A model generated the notes under the pieces. The model was given only the letters and a program-made list of their open reading frames with translations, made no database searches and was not told the DNA's origin. This document shows positions 1 to 11,098 of a stretch of DNA of 64,000 bases, piece after piece. Made by a program: the position numbers and the translations under genes. The stretch's first letter is position 1; each line of letters starts with the position of its first letter. The DNA comes from Oidiodendron maius Zn (Eukaryota > Ascomycota > Leotiomycetes > Myxotrichaceae), in assembly GCA_000827325.1 (NCBI GenBank), contig KN832870.1, positions 186,001-250,000 of the forward strand. The letters are read 5' to 3'.

Positions 1-113
1 CACATATTATAAAAGTTGGTAAACTAGTCAAGCAACAGGAGAAGAGCCGCCGCTCGTGACAGATATCTCACAACCGGTGTATTAGGAAGGTCTGTTCTGG
101 CGTACCGCGATCC

Positions 114-713
114 TCAGCCCTCCGGCTGTTGGGTGGTGTATGTCCTGTTATTGGTGCAATTCCCCTTGAGGCCGGTTCTGAAGTGATTGGAGTCCGGCTC
201 CGCAGACGGAAGCATGCACAGCTGCCTGAAACTCTCTAAACACAACACGCTCAACCGGTCGATGTCACAAATAGTTCTCGAAGCGTGCGAGGCGCTCGGC
301 TTCGGATATTCCTCGTCGACCCTAACAACTAGTTCCTCAGCAGACACGAAGTCGGGGAGATATTGGTATACAAAGTGCAAATCCTCAAGCGGTGGATCAA
401 GATTCGGGCTTGGACCACTCCGCTGACTTGTTTGTTCGCCGAGGGAGGCGCTACATCAACTAGGAGAAACCTACCCATATCGAGGCTCAATGAGCCCCAA
501 GAGATGGTCTTGTTGCTTCCTTTTATCCTGTGCGAATTTCAAACAGGTATCAACTGCGGGCCTCGCGATATCAAGAGTCATGCGTTGAAGCTGCCTTCGC
601 ACTAACAGATATCGGATTTTCCTGATGTTCTCTATGGCTATCAGCACATGATACCCCGGATTCAAGTAAGGTGGGTGAGGGCTCCCAATACGCCAAGAAC
701 AGCGATATGCCAA
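114..713 (-). CDS. Unrecognised two-exon gene, 5' end unresolved
   Basis: I do not recognise this protein. Two open segments on the minus strand join through a plausible 66-nt intron at 409-474 (donor GTAGGT, acceptor CCAAG). The join keeps the frame and gives a continuous hydrophilic sequence: a basic helical stretch (QLQRMTLDIARPAVDTCLKF), then GPNLDPPLEDLHF, then an acidic to polar tail ending at 114. The upstream limit is unclear. The first open segment reaches about 713 but begins without an ATG, so at least one more 5' exon is likely. No domain motif is visible. The join is inferred from splice signals and frame only. Confidence 0.3.
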
Positions 714-779
714 TTTTACCCTGAAACCCCTGTCTTCTATAACTTAACCTATACAATGCCATCTAATGCCACTAAAATC

Positions 780-1940
780 GAGGCTCTGACGATAAGTGGA
801 AGATAATAGTGACTGCTATGTCAGTGAAGTCAGTGCCTAACGAGCACCGCCTACGAAGACAGTTATTTAGGACAGTCATTGAGGATAGCCACTGAGGACA
901 GCGGCTGGGGAGTGTCGCTGAGGACAGCATAACAGCCCCTGGGAACGGCTACTGAGAACGGCTACAGAGGACAGTCACGGAGGACGCAATGACTATTCTC
1001 TTCTCCCACTTATTACCTCTTGCTTCTCCATGCACTTTGGTAGGAAATGGTGTTCTAGGCTCGCTCACTGTTTAGCCACTGAGATGTTGTTTTGCTTAAT
1101 ATAGCTGACTTGGGATGTAATAATCAGATGTCCATTATTTGTAGTTAGAATCTATGTGGTTTTTCTTTACAGCACTGGATACCAATCAGTTTTGAGTAAA
1201 TGATTGATTGCAAGGAAACCTAATGTCCATCCCTGCGTGGCGAAAAATCCACCGTGCCGACAAAAAATGATAGGTACTTTGACCTTAATCATCTTAAAAT
1301 CTATACATACCTCAATATCTCCTATATCTTTTTATAAGTTATGTTCCGTGACCACTCCCGGACACCCCATACCCTCCCACTAGAAAACCACGTTTACATC
1401 GTCGCCCTCATACCTGATTGCAAAGAGTCTCCTTTTATAGCGTAACAGACTTCCTCCACCACAGCCCCACCACTGAGCTTATACCATCCCTAATACTTAT
1501 AAAGGGGTCTTATCTGAGCTCTAAGGCCTTACTACTATGCAGGAAATGTCATCAGTCTTATCGTTGCTGTGGTGTATCGACACCTCGAGTCGACAACGCG
1601 ACTAACGATATTTGGTTAGAGCGAAACAACCCCACACTTGGTGTTACTTGACCCACGTGATAACACAATAACGCTTTATAGGTTGGCAACAGTCGACAGT
1701 ATTAGTTAGTTCCGTATGTACAGTACTGTGGAAGCCTTGCCGACACAATCATCATATCACAATGGGAAGGCCGGTCCATACAACGAAGCCGCAATTTGTG
1801 TGCCTATCGAGCGCCCTCTCATGCTGATGATCCTATTTATCTAGTTATCTGGAACGAACTCCTCTACAGCTCGAGTCATCGATTTTTTGATCTTCTTTCT
1901 GCCATCCCAATTCAGTCGACCCTCAGATCTCGAGACCAAT
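780..1940. other. Intergenic stretch with degenerate short repeats
   Basis: No convincing gene. Positions 835-990 hold a loose series of units built on GAGGACAG and GAACGGCTACTG, which looks like an eroded minisatellite. Positions 1221-1245 resemble the end of the inverted repeat that bounds the NLR-bearing segment at 27553-32505. The remainder is presumably the promoter of the mannosidase gene. Confidence 0.5.
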
Positions 1941-3940
1941 ATGCGTCGCCTTCACAGGGTACGCGCGACATGGCTTTTCTTTTTCATTGCAGTTCTCACA
2001 TGGCTATGCTTTAGATGGTCGGGTCGCCCATCTGACGGCGTGGATGGAACTTTCGAGGTGTCATTGCCTTACGATACATATCAACCAGGGAAGGGGAGAT
2101 TTGAGGTACCGCCAAATGAAGCGATTCCTCCATCTATTCGACTCCAACGCCCGAGCATTTTCCTGTCAAGAATATGGTGAGCCTACCACAAGGGAAGGCT
2201 CAGCGACTCCCACGTGTTCAGCACGTGTTCGCACAAGAGAGTGAAGCTGCGAAGGCTGACCGAATGGTCAAATTGGACACGATCAAATCAGCCTTTCAGA
2301 GATCCTGGAAAGCATACCGGAACAAAGCGTGGATGCATGATGAGTTATGTCCAATTTCCGGTAAATTTAAGGACCCATTTAATGGTTGGGGAGGCACGTT
2401 GATCGACAGCCTGGACACGCTATGGATCATGAATATGAAAGACGAATTCTTAGAAGCAGTCAGTGCTATTCGAGAATTGGATTTCAAGACCAGTGTACGC
2501 AAGGATATACCGCTTAAGAAGACTACCATGAAGGACGTGGGGGGACTTTTGAGTGCATACGACATATCTGGCGGCGAACACAAGATTCTGCTTAACAAGG
2601 CTGTCGAGCTAGGAGAAATTCTAATGGGAGCCTTTGATACACCAAACCACATGCCTTTACTTTACTTAGAGTGGGACCCGTAAGTTGAGCTGCTGGCGCA
2701 TTTACGATCGATGATGCTAAAGCTGGTAGTGCATCTGCCTCCAAACCTCGACGGACTAAGTCTGTAGCTGTCCTGGCAGAAATGGGAACTCTGTCTCTGG
2801 AGTTTACACGACTAGCACAGCTCACCGGGAAAGCAAAGTACTATAATGCTATCGATAGAATCACAAATGCTTTCCAAAATTGGCAAGCTCACACTCGGCT
2901 TCCCGGAATGTGGCCATCAATCATCAATCCTTCGGGTTGCTCGAATTCAGAAGGAGATGGCCCGAGCTGCAAAGTCGCAGACATGTTGTCTTCGTCTCCA
3001 GTTTCGTCAAACGATACCTTTTCGTTAGGGGCCAAATCAGATTCCATTTACGAATATTTGCCAAAAGTAAGTAGTAGTGTACTATTTGTGTCATGTCGCA
3101 CTAAATATTTCACAGGAATATATTTTACTTGCTGGACGTGAGGGGAAATATCGACACATGTATGAAAAAGTAATTGAAGTAGCAAAAGCAAAACTCATGT
3201 TTCGACCGATGACCAAAGAAGACGATGATATTCTTGTGTTAGGATCTTTCGTGATGCAGAAGGCACCTCAAAATGGTAAATCTACCTTCATACCCCACAA
3301 TAGCCATCTTACATGCTATGCTGGAGGCATGATTGCCATGGCAGCCAAGGTCTTTGATCGTGATGATGACTTATCCCTTGCTGTCAAGTTGACAAATGGC
3401 TGCATCTGGGGATACGAGAAAACTGCAAGTGGAATTATGCCAGAAGAGATCTTGCGCATTCCATGTCCCAGCTGGGGATCGTGTAAATGGGACGAGAAAC
3501 TCTGGCAAAAAGCCTTGGGGAAATACTCAACATACAAAACAATACCAGGTGCCATCATAACCAATAAATACTACAAGCTCCGACCGGAGGTTATCGAATC
3601 CGTCTTCTACCTCTATCGGATAACCGGAGAAGACTATTGGCGCGAAAAAGGCTGGGCCATGTTCAAATCAATCGAAGCAGCAACAAGAACAGAATTCGGC
3701 AATGCAGAAATTGATGATGTGACGCTTGAAGATCCATCAAAAAAGGATTCCATGCAGAGTTTTTGGATGGCGGAAACCTTGAAATATTTCTACCTCCTCT
3801 TTAGCAGTAAAGACACGATAAGCCTGGATGACTACGTGTTGTAGGTTGATCACTATTGGCCGAAGCTGTTTGGAGAGCACATACTGACCAGAAGCAGCAA
3901 CACCGAGGCACATCCTCTACTGAGGCCCAAGCCTTTTTGA
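1941..3940 (+). CDS. GH47 mannosyl-oligosaccharide alpha-1,2-mannosidase, apparent frameshift near the N terminus
   Basis: Class I alpha-mannosidases of this family trim Man-alpha-1,2-Man from N-glycans in the ER and Golgi. The ATG at 1941 opens a type II signal anchor (WLFFFIAVLTWLCF). The catalytic (alpha/alpha)7 domain follows, with WMHDELCPIS, GWGGTLIDSLDTLWIM, RLPGMWPSII, GGMIAMAAKVFDRD, RPEVIESVFYLYRITG and a C terminus reading DSMQSFWMAETLKYFYLLFS. Introns are 2680-2729, 3067-3115 and 3841-3897; the last exon, 3898-3940, restores the family ending NTEAHPLL. Near 2153 the reading jumps frame (IRLQRP in one, EHFPVKNM in the next) with no usable intron between. This is a one-base loss in the stem region, either a real mutation or a sequence error. 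The catalytic domain downstream is otherwise complete. Confidence 0.88.
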
Positions 3941-5344
3941 TATTAGTACCTTACAGACACCGCTGTGGACTTTAGAGTACTCGTAACCAACTCTACTTTC
4001 GACCGAACAGCATAGAGAATAAGAACGACATCTGCAGCAACAGCCAGGTTCATATTTCCAATCATCTCAGTATTTCGGAACCCAGTGTCCAAGAATTCTT
4101 CGTCTGGAATTGGAAGCTGACAAGTATTTTTGTTATAATGGGAGAATTTGAACGTACTGAGATTTTCGATGATGGCGTTGAAGGGAAGGCGCTGGCAAGG
4201 TGCAGCGACGGAGGAAAGAACAAGGAGATGACGGAATAGGCTTTTGAAGATTCTAGCGAACCCAACGAGCCCCCACTAATCAAACCATGATCAATGAGAA
4301 GGAAGACATGAACTCTTTAATAATCTAGCTTAGAGCTGAAGGAGGCCAGAGACACAAGTTGCAATTCCTCTACAGCTGTGAGCGAAACCGGTCCTGCTTG
4401 TCAAATACGTAAGATTGCAGAGCGTAATGAATAAATTTAAGCGCATGGACCAGCTAAAGGCGGGCAAAGATTAATTTTTACGGCTTTTCACTAGTTGCAG
4501 CCGTTTATGTTTCGTATTTACTAGAAGCAGTCGTACTTCGTATATTGATAATTATTACTAGAACCAGTTTCCGGCCCATACTAGGCCAGGGCAAGTGGCA
4601 CTATAGAATGCTTAGGAACTTTCTAATTGGCTTACCTACCAGTACAAACTTAAGTACCGTGTTATAGCGCGACGTGTCGCATTGTTTACTTAGTATTTTC
4701 TAGATTAATTCTTCAACTATCATCAACACTACTATCAGTACTGTTACCGCTATCATTATACTCCTATTCAACAGCCTCAATTCAAGTATAATAGACTTAA
4801 TTAAAGAGCAGTAGAATCCTTTAGCTTCTATTGATATTCTATCTAACTCAAGGTTGGATATTGCTGATGCTAAGAAGCAGGAAATGTAACAACCTTACCA
4901 TAGATGGGCCAACAATAGAGTGCAGGGAGAGTGTTGCATTAAGACGCAAATGTGTCGTTTGTTATAGCAGAGGCACGAGATCTTATCAAGAAGATAGCTG
5001 CTGTAATTTAAAAGTAACAAGGAAAGACTAGAGAAAGTTATCATTCATCAGGTGCATAGTCTGTAGATCCTCATCATGTGATATAATTATTACTATAAGT
5101 CCGTTTTAAAACGATGTAAAATGCTGTGAAATCAATCTAACCAATCCCCTATCACTTTTGCTCGAAACCTTGCTTTCCACATCCAGCCCTATGCAAAATG
5201 GTTGTAAATGTCACAGCAACGATGACTTAATAAGTGGCAGGCATCACACTCAACCGCCCTCCATCAGTATTCTCCACATTAAGCTCCACCCTTCTCTACC
5301 AGATATAATACAACACCAGCGATATCCTGAAAGCTGCGTTTGCG
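3941..5344. other. Intergenic, no gene supported
   Basis: About 1.4 kb of moderately AT-rich sequence. Open frames here are under 75 codons with no family signal. A 66-codon plus-strand frame at 4831-5031 has several cysteines but no recognisable zinc-knuckle spacing. Confidence 0.5.
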
Positions 5345-6079
5345 GCCAGCAGTGACTTCCTTATAATGCCGAGTGTTCGATTAAGTGGCCAGCAACGAAT
5401 GCATGAGCAAGCTGCTCATAGTCCTCTCGACCCCAGCCGCAATGATAGGCGGCACAGCCAATAGTTGGGGAGGCGTCTGCCACACGACCGCAGAGGACAA
5501 TGTGGGCATCGTTCTTAAAGGCCTCGACGATTCTAAAGCATCCTAGGTAGCATTGGGCATAGATGGTGTCATATTCCCAGTCAGATAGCAGCTTGCCTGC
5601 GGCATATTAGCGAACCCGAGTAGCAGAGATTGCTTTGCTGGTATGTCCTACCAGTGGTAAGGCTCTTGAAGTCTTGTCCATTCTTTCTCGCTGCTTGCAC
5701 TTCATTAAGTACCTCATCTCCTCCTATCTAGGCAACCTTCAAGCTCAGCCCCGCTTCTTCGACCTTACTAACCACAATATCGTGCAATTTCTCCGGATCG
5801 CTTGCTCCAGCATTAACGGCGACTTTAATTTTTCGGGACTCGAGATAAGGCAAGGCCGGTAGCAGAGCTTCAAGAAAAGATGTCTCAAACTCCTCAGATG
5901 AGCCATTGCTGTCAACCTTTCCACCTCCTCTCGTGGTCATGTTATATTCGGACATCCAGTCACCGACAATATAACGGACACCCACGTTCTTTGCCAAATC
6001 GGCAAAAGCCATGGCGGCGATCCGTAACGGAACCAGAAGCGGAAGCTATCCGGAGATTAACGCTGTCAATGGAACCCAT
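5345..6079 (-). pseudogene. AtuA-like (DUF1446) protein, decayed N-terminal part
   Basis: DUF1446/AtuA proteins are named after bacterial acyclic terpene utilisation; the biochemical role of the fungal members is poorly defined. Family-like blocks run in order down the minus strand: an ATG at 6079 leading to RIASASGSVTDRRH, then VRYIVGDWMSEYNMTTRGGG, then KIKVAVNAGASDPEKLHD and LSLKVA, then IGGDEVLNEV, then WEYDTIYAQCYLG and VLCGRVADASPTIGCAAYHC, and VAGHLIEHSA. They lie in more than one frame: a shift near 6012, an in-frame TAG just after 5728 and a further shift around 5590. Homology disappears near 5345, so the C-terminal half is missing. This is a clear pseudogene. It sits head to head with the Old Yellow Enzyme gene 408 bp away. 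Confidence 0.75.
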
Positions 6080-6486
6080 TGTAGATGTGTAAGAGTTCTA
6101 GAGAGTGTGAAGGAGATATTTCATAGTTGAGAGTGCCTTGACGAGATGAGCCAGCTATTATACCGGAACTGGTAGTCCGAGGCTGGACAACTCGGCTACT
6201 TTTCTCTTATTAAGCAAAGGACTATCCCTTGAGATGAAATATTGAGTAGCATTGGCCGAACGGGACCCGATGTGCGAAAGCAATTCACATTAGTCATGTG
6301 TCTGCCATCCTAGATATGTTAGGATGGCTTAGAATCCGAACGTTCAAAACGCACCATATATCTTAGGCACGCGTGGTAACAAACAATTATACATCAATAG
6401 AGCTGGCAATCAAATAACGATATCATCTCTAGGTTTTCTCCTCAAATTTCAATCACTTGACACGGTCTTGAAGCCCATCGCATCAA
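6080..6486. promoter_or_regulatory. Divergent intergenic region upstream of the OYE gene
   Basis: 407 bp shared by the decayed AtuA-like gene and the OYE gene. It probably holds the OYE promoter. I could not pick out a defined TATA box or operator. Confidence 0.3.
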
Positions 6487-7593
6487 ATGGCTGATTCTCG
6501 TCTATTCAAACCGTTGCTTGTGGGCAAACTGAGCCTGAGCCACCGCATTGGAATGTGTCCCCTCACAACATTTCGTGCAACCGACGACCATGTTTCCCTA
6601 CCCATTGTAGAGGATTACTATGCGCAGCGTGCGTCTGTTCCAGGGACGTTACTAGTTTCAGAGGGGACTTTCATCTCGCCCAGCCAAGGAGGCTTTGCAA
6701 ACGTTCCTGGCATCTACAACGAGGCGCAGATTAGAGCCTGGCGTAAGATAACGCATGCTGTCCATGCCAAAGGGAGCTATATATACTGCCAACTATGGGT
6801 TCTGGGTCGTACTGCAGATGCCGATGTTGCTGAGAGGGAGAACTTTATCATTTCTAGCTCTAGCGATAGCCCCGTCGATGCAGCACATCCTCAGCCAGTT
6901 CCCATGACTGTAAATCAGATCAAGTCTACAATTCAAGGTTATGCTCAAGCAGCGAAGTTCGCGATATCTGCTGGCTTTGATGGCGTCGAACTGCACGGTG
7001 CGAATGGTTATCTCAGAGATCAATTCCTACATGATAGATGCAACCAGAGAAGCGATCAATATGGAGGAGGTGTAGAGAACAGGTCGCGTTTTGCACTAGA
7101 AGCAGTTCAAGCCGTTACCAATGCTATCGGTGCAGATAGGACGGCCATTCGATTCAGCCCCTGGAGCACGTACAACTCTATGAGAATGGAGGATCCAGCT
7201 TCTCAATTCTCGGACATAATCAAAAGGCTGAACCCTCCCAAGCTTGCATATCTGCATCTTGTAGAATCTCGGATTGCTGGAAACGCAGATGTTGAGTGTG
7301 TTGACACGCTTGGCTTTGCCATGGATCTCTGGAATGATGCACTTTTGATTGCAGGAGGCTATACGCCAGACTCTGCCCGAAGGCTTGTCGACCATGAGCA
7401 GAAGAGCCGAGATATTGTTGTTATGTTCGGCCGTTTCTTCATCTCAACACCAGACCTGCCATTTAGGATCAAAGAAGGTCTGGAACTCAATCAGTACGAC
7501 AGGGGTACATTCTACACACCGAAAGAGGCCAAGGGCTACATTGATTATGAGTTCAGCAGTGATTACCTTCAGATACCTCCGGCCAGTGCTTAG
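6487..7593 (+). CDS. Old Yellow Enzyme family NADH:flavin oxidoreductase
   Basis: Single-exon, full-length protein of 368 residues, the usual length for fungal OYEs. FMN-dependent enzymes of this family reduce activated C=C bonds of enones and related compounds with NAD(P)H. The N terminus (LFKPLLVGKLSLSHRIGM) carries the FMN-barrel opening. The substrate-protonation motif HGANGYL is at residues 170-176, giving His170, Asn173 and Tyr175 as the expected ligand-binding and catalytic residues. It is followed by the family block SDQYGGGVENRSRFALE. The C-terminal phosphate-binding part is IAGGYTP and VMFGRFFISTPDLPFRI. No introns and no breaks. The start is the first ATG (6487), close to the conserved region. 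The natural substrate cannot be read from the sequence. Confidence 0.93.
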   Translation: MADSRLFKPLLVGKLSLSHRIGMCPLTTFRATDDHVSLPIVEDYYAQRASVPGTLLVSEGTFISPSQGGFANVPGIYNEAQIRAWRKITHAVHAKGSYIYCQLWVLGRTADADVAERENFIISSSSDSPVDAAHPQPVPMTVNQIKSTIQGYAQAAKFAISAGFDGVELHGANGYLRDQFLHDRCNQRSDQYGGGVENRSRFALEAVQAVTNAIGADRTAIRFSPWSTYNSMRMEDPASQFSDIIKRLNPPKLAYLHLVESRIAGNADVECVDTLGFAMDLWNDALLIAGGYTPDSARRLVDHEQKSRDIVVMFGRFFISTPDLPFRIKEGLELNQYDRGTFYTPKEAKGYIDYEFSSDYLQIPPASA

Positions 7594-8051
7594 ACAAAAA
7601 AAACAATTTCAACATCTTGTCGCACGAGTCAAATTAACTGTCTACACCTGACCGTAAATTACCATTGAATTATAGACCCAATCTAGCTCATTCTAGTTCC
7701 TAACTAAATTAAAATTTGATTGTGATTTAGATGTTGTCACAATGTCTGATCGCCTATCTTACCTCAGATACTAAGTTCTAGCAGTACATCTAATCGTTGC
7801 CGGCGGTAGCACTGAATAAGGCAAGAGAGGCACCATGGGAAACGGCAGAGAGGCAGCAGATTATGAGATAGGGGTGGGTCTATTACAGAAGAGGTTGCTT
7901 TTTCGATGCCGTGGCCACTCCGACCATGGTTGTGTTTTCTACGGGATATACGTCTAGCTTTTTTAATGATAATGGCATAAAATCATTCTAATTTATACCA
8001 GCATCTGAATATACCAGTAACCTTTTCCTTCCCGGTGTGTCACGCGGCGTT
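7594..8051. terminator. Convergent 3' intergenic region
   Basis: 458 bp between the convergent OYE and permease genes. It presumably contains both polyadenylation regions. An A-rich run follows the OYE stop at 7594. No other feature seen. Confidence 0.35.
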
Positions 8052-10185
8052 CTACAGCGAAATTTCCACAATGGGGCCTGTGTAGACGTGGCGGGCGCGG
8101 AAAATATAGTATAGGATGGCGAAGAACATGCCCCCACCAATGGCCAGGATGCTCCAATTCATTTCCTCGAGAGTCGGATTCATCGTGAACGGCCAGAAGC
8201 TGAAGAAGACGATGATGGTGATGTAGATGACCGCGTAGCCGTTGACGATAGTGCCCCAGATGCCGGGGCAGCGGAACGGGCCCCAGACGAGCTTCGCGCC
8301 GGGCACGTTGATAATGTCGTCGTCGCCGTCGTTGAATAGGGAGATGTCGCCGCGGACCCGGCGGATAAAGAGGAGGACCGAGACTACGAGGTAAGATAGG
8401 TAGATGCCTGCTATGCACATTGACACGATGTTCTCCATGGCGATGTTGGAGCCGATCCTGATTATTGCCAGCAGCCAAGAGATAGTCACAGAGACCAGGA
8501 GGGCGGGGACCGGCAACTGCCTGGAGGTAGAGACCTGTTTGCGGGGAGCGTTAGTTGGATCATGAATGAATGAAGACTGCTGGGTGGTCGAGCGATTCCT
8601 TACCTGACTCCACCATCGCCAACCTGGAACTCCCCTATCTCGGGAGAAGGACCAGAGCTGGCGAGAGGCAGCTGCCAGCAGGCCCATAAGCGCGCAGACG
8701 TAGATGATGATGACGATGGCGGACATGGCCAACGAGCCCGACACCGAGTTGGTTGCTTCTAAGAAGATGCCCATGAAGGGATAGCCAGTGATCTCGCCCA
8801 ACGTGCCGCCAAGATCCGGGCCGGTGCAGAACATCATAGCGATCAAGATGCCGAATCCGAGGCATCCATTTATCGCGACGCTGAGCATGAGGGCTTGCGG
8901 GATGACCTTGGATGCATTCATGACCTCTTCGGCCATCTATTTGGAGACTTGTTAGGGAGAGGGCGTCTCGAGGCGGAGGGAAGGGAGCTCAAATGGCAAC
9001 AACTTACATGCACGGCGGCATCAGCTCCACCGAAGGCAAACGCACAGGTGGTCATACCAACGAACCAGGACAGCCCCTGCGTCTTGAAGCCTCCTCCATT
9101 CTGGAAAGACAGGAAGACCTGCTCCTTTGTGTTGGGCACGGCCATGTAGACGAGCGGGATGAGGACGCCGAAAAAGCCAAGGATATGCACAACCAGGAGG
9201 ACCGCCTCGGCGCGGGGCAGGAGCTTGCCGCCGATCAGGTTGATGACCAGTGCCAGACTTAGCGAACACCAGCAAATAAGCGTCGCCTGCCAGGGCAAGG
9301 CGTTATATGCGTCGTTCCCTAGGATTGCCGCGCCCTGGATCATGCTTCCTGTTAAGAAGGCGCTCGCGGCGAACGCAGTCTGCCAGCCGAGGACAGCAAA
9401 CCAGCCTATAGACCCCTAAGTGTCAACGATCTCGAGCCATCATCGTCTCCTATGCGCGAATCGGAGACTGACCTGTGATGAAACTAATCAGCTTCATATG
9501 CTTGGCCGGGGCAAGCATAGCTGCCCAGTGGTACTGGCCTCCAGCGGTAGGGGCCCTATTCTAATCGTCAGCCGCGACACTCTGGCCAATAGTCAAGCTG
9601 CATACATCGAGGCCAATTCGCCAAGAACCACGAAATTGGCGACCGTGCCTACCCAGCCGAAGATGTAAGCGTAGATGGTACCGCCGGAACCGCCACTGGT
9701 AATATCTGTCAGCGGGTGCGGTACTACCAACAGGACAGCGAGGCGGCCCTGAGGGGTGTACAAACTTTGTAAGAGGGCCAGTGAAGGTACTGAGGATGGA
9801 GGGATTAGCTATGTGAATCTCGCAACACTCGAGCCCGGAATCGTCCCAACTCACCCAAGCAAGCCTTCCCAAGTACCCAGAATGGTGCAGCTGAAGCCGA
9901 CGATGGAGAGAATGCCGAAGTTTCGCTGAGGAGATGAAGGGGCATTGATTAGCAAATCTAGTCTAAAAGATTCTTCTTCATCCTTCCCTCTATTTTCTCC
10001 TCGTCTTCTTCTGGCAGTTGTGGTAGTGGTGGTGATGGTCTTGACTGTACCTTAAGGACGGGCTTCTTCCCCATGCGCTGAAGGTGCGCATCGTCACGAT
10101 CACGTACAGAAGAGGCCGGCTGGGGCGCTCCCGTGACCGGCTTCGTGGTGATCGACGGCTGGCTCTTCAATTCATAGGAGGCCAT
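8052..10185 (-). CDS. APC-superfamily amino-acid/GABA/choline-type permease
   Basis: A complete model of about 538 residues in eight exons. Exons: 10051-10185, 9855-9925, 9766-9789 (a 24-nt micro-exon), 9606-9695, 9473-9555, 9008-9405, 8604-8936 and 8052-8534. All splice phases agree and all boundaries are GT-AG. The cytosolic N terminus ends DDAHLQRMGKKPVLK, typical of the fungal GABA-permease and choline-transporter branch of the APC superfamily. TM1 reads FGILSIVGFSCTILGTWEG. Later family blocks are PTAGGQYHWAAMLAP, GWFAVLGWQTAFAASAFLTG, LSWFVGMTTCAFAFGGADAA followed by HMAEEVMNASKV, and SRQLWSFSRDRGVPG. The C terminus RARHVYTGPIVEISL is complete. Roughly 12 membrane segments in the plasma membrane are expected. 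The substrate (GABA, choline, amino acid or polyamine) cannot be assigned by eye. Confidence 0.92.
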
Positions 10186-10947
10186 GGCTCTGCTTTTTCC
10201 TTAATGGACGAGTGCGACAGAGACAGGTGTGAGGTTCACGTCGAGGAAGAGGCGGAGAAGGGAGAAGAGAGAAGAAGAGGTATCGAACAGATTAGCTCCC
10301 GGTGGCTGGCTGTCAGACGCGTGGCCCAGAACAGCGGTTTGGGACCGAACGGCAGGATATGACGCGGGCAGGAGAATTTTGTTTTTCTGGCCTTCTTCCG
10401 ATCTGCTGTTGATAGATAGGTAAATGGATGGGCGACGCACGCCGTGCTCTTAGGGTTCCTCTCCTTGTTTATACTACCTTAAGCTACTCTGCTACGATCC
10501 ACTTTTCCTGCTAGCCCCAACCTGCCCGCTTTATCATTCCATGCCCGTTCCTCATCAAATCAACTGGAGCGCACTCTCAACTCCAGGTGGAGACTCGCGT
10601 TGCCGCCCGAGTTACAAGGACGACTGAATCGGGAAGGTCGAGCGAGTTCTGGCGGTGTAACCGGGCCATCCAGCTCCCCGGGTGCTGACTGTCTTCTCCT
10701 CAGGACCGTACTGGCCACTCCAGGTTCTGGTCGCAAGTACAGTAGCAGGGCACATATGTATGTCGCGGGAGATACCAGTAGGCTCGCTGTCCCGCCCACC
10801 CCCATGGCGCCCCAATGCGCCCCAATAGCGGTCCGCATTAACCTCTCCCCTGCTGGACGGCCCGGAAAATGCCACCCCTAATCCCAAACACCAACAAAAA
10901 CAATTTCCCCAGCGCAAATCCCAGCACTAGGCTCCTTTGTTCCTCGC

Positions 10948-10973
10948 GACCATGGCCGCGAGAGGCCATGGTC
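10948..10973. repeat. Perfect 10-bp palindrome with 6-nt loop
   Basis: GACCATGGCC, spacer GCGAGA, then GGCCATGGTC. It lies about 760 bp upstream of the permease ATG and 600 bp upstream of the rhodopsin-like gene. It could be a dyad operator or chance. Confidence 0.5.
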
Positions 10974-11056
10974 CCCGCCAAACCCCGGGATATGTGATTT
11001 GGATAAAGGTATAGTGTCATGAACCCAGTATCTCCTCGATACGATTTATCCCCACA

Positions 11057-11098
11057 TAGCAGGTGGCATTTCGCCAATAGAATCCATTACTTTGATAC
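11057..11098 (+). repeat. Direct repeat copy 1 (about 42 bp)
   Basis: Runs from TAGCAGGTGGCATT to AATCCATTACTTTGATAC. It closely matches 13041-13081 in the same orientation, with about five differences including a one-base gap. The pair flanks the rhodopsin-like gene. Confidence 0.7.

Noticed and set aside
4831-5031. Cys-containing 66-codon frame suspected to be a zinc knuckle
   Set aside because: The spacing does not fit CCHC or other known knuckles.
10560-10917. Overlapping 90-100 codon frames in the GC-rich spacer
   Set aside because: All frames stay open because the sequence is GC-rich. No homology or start context.
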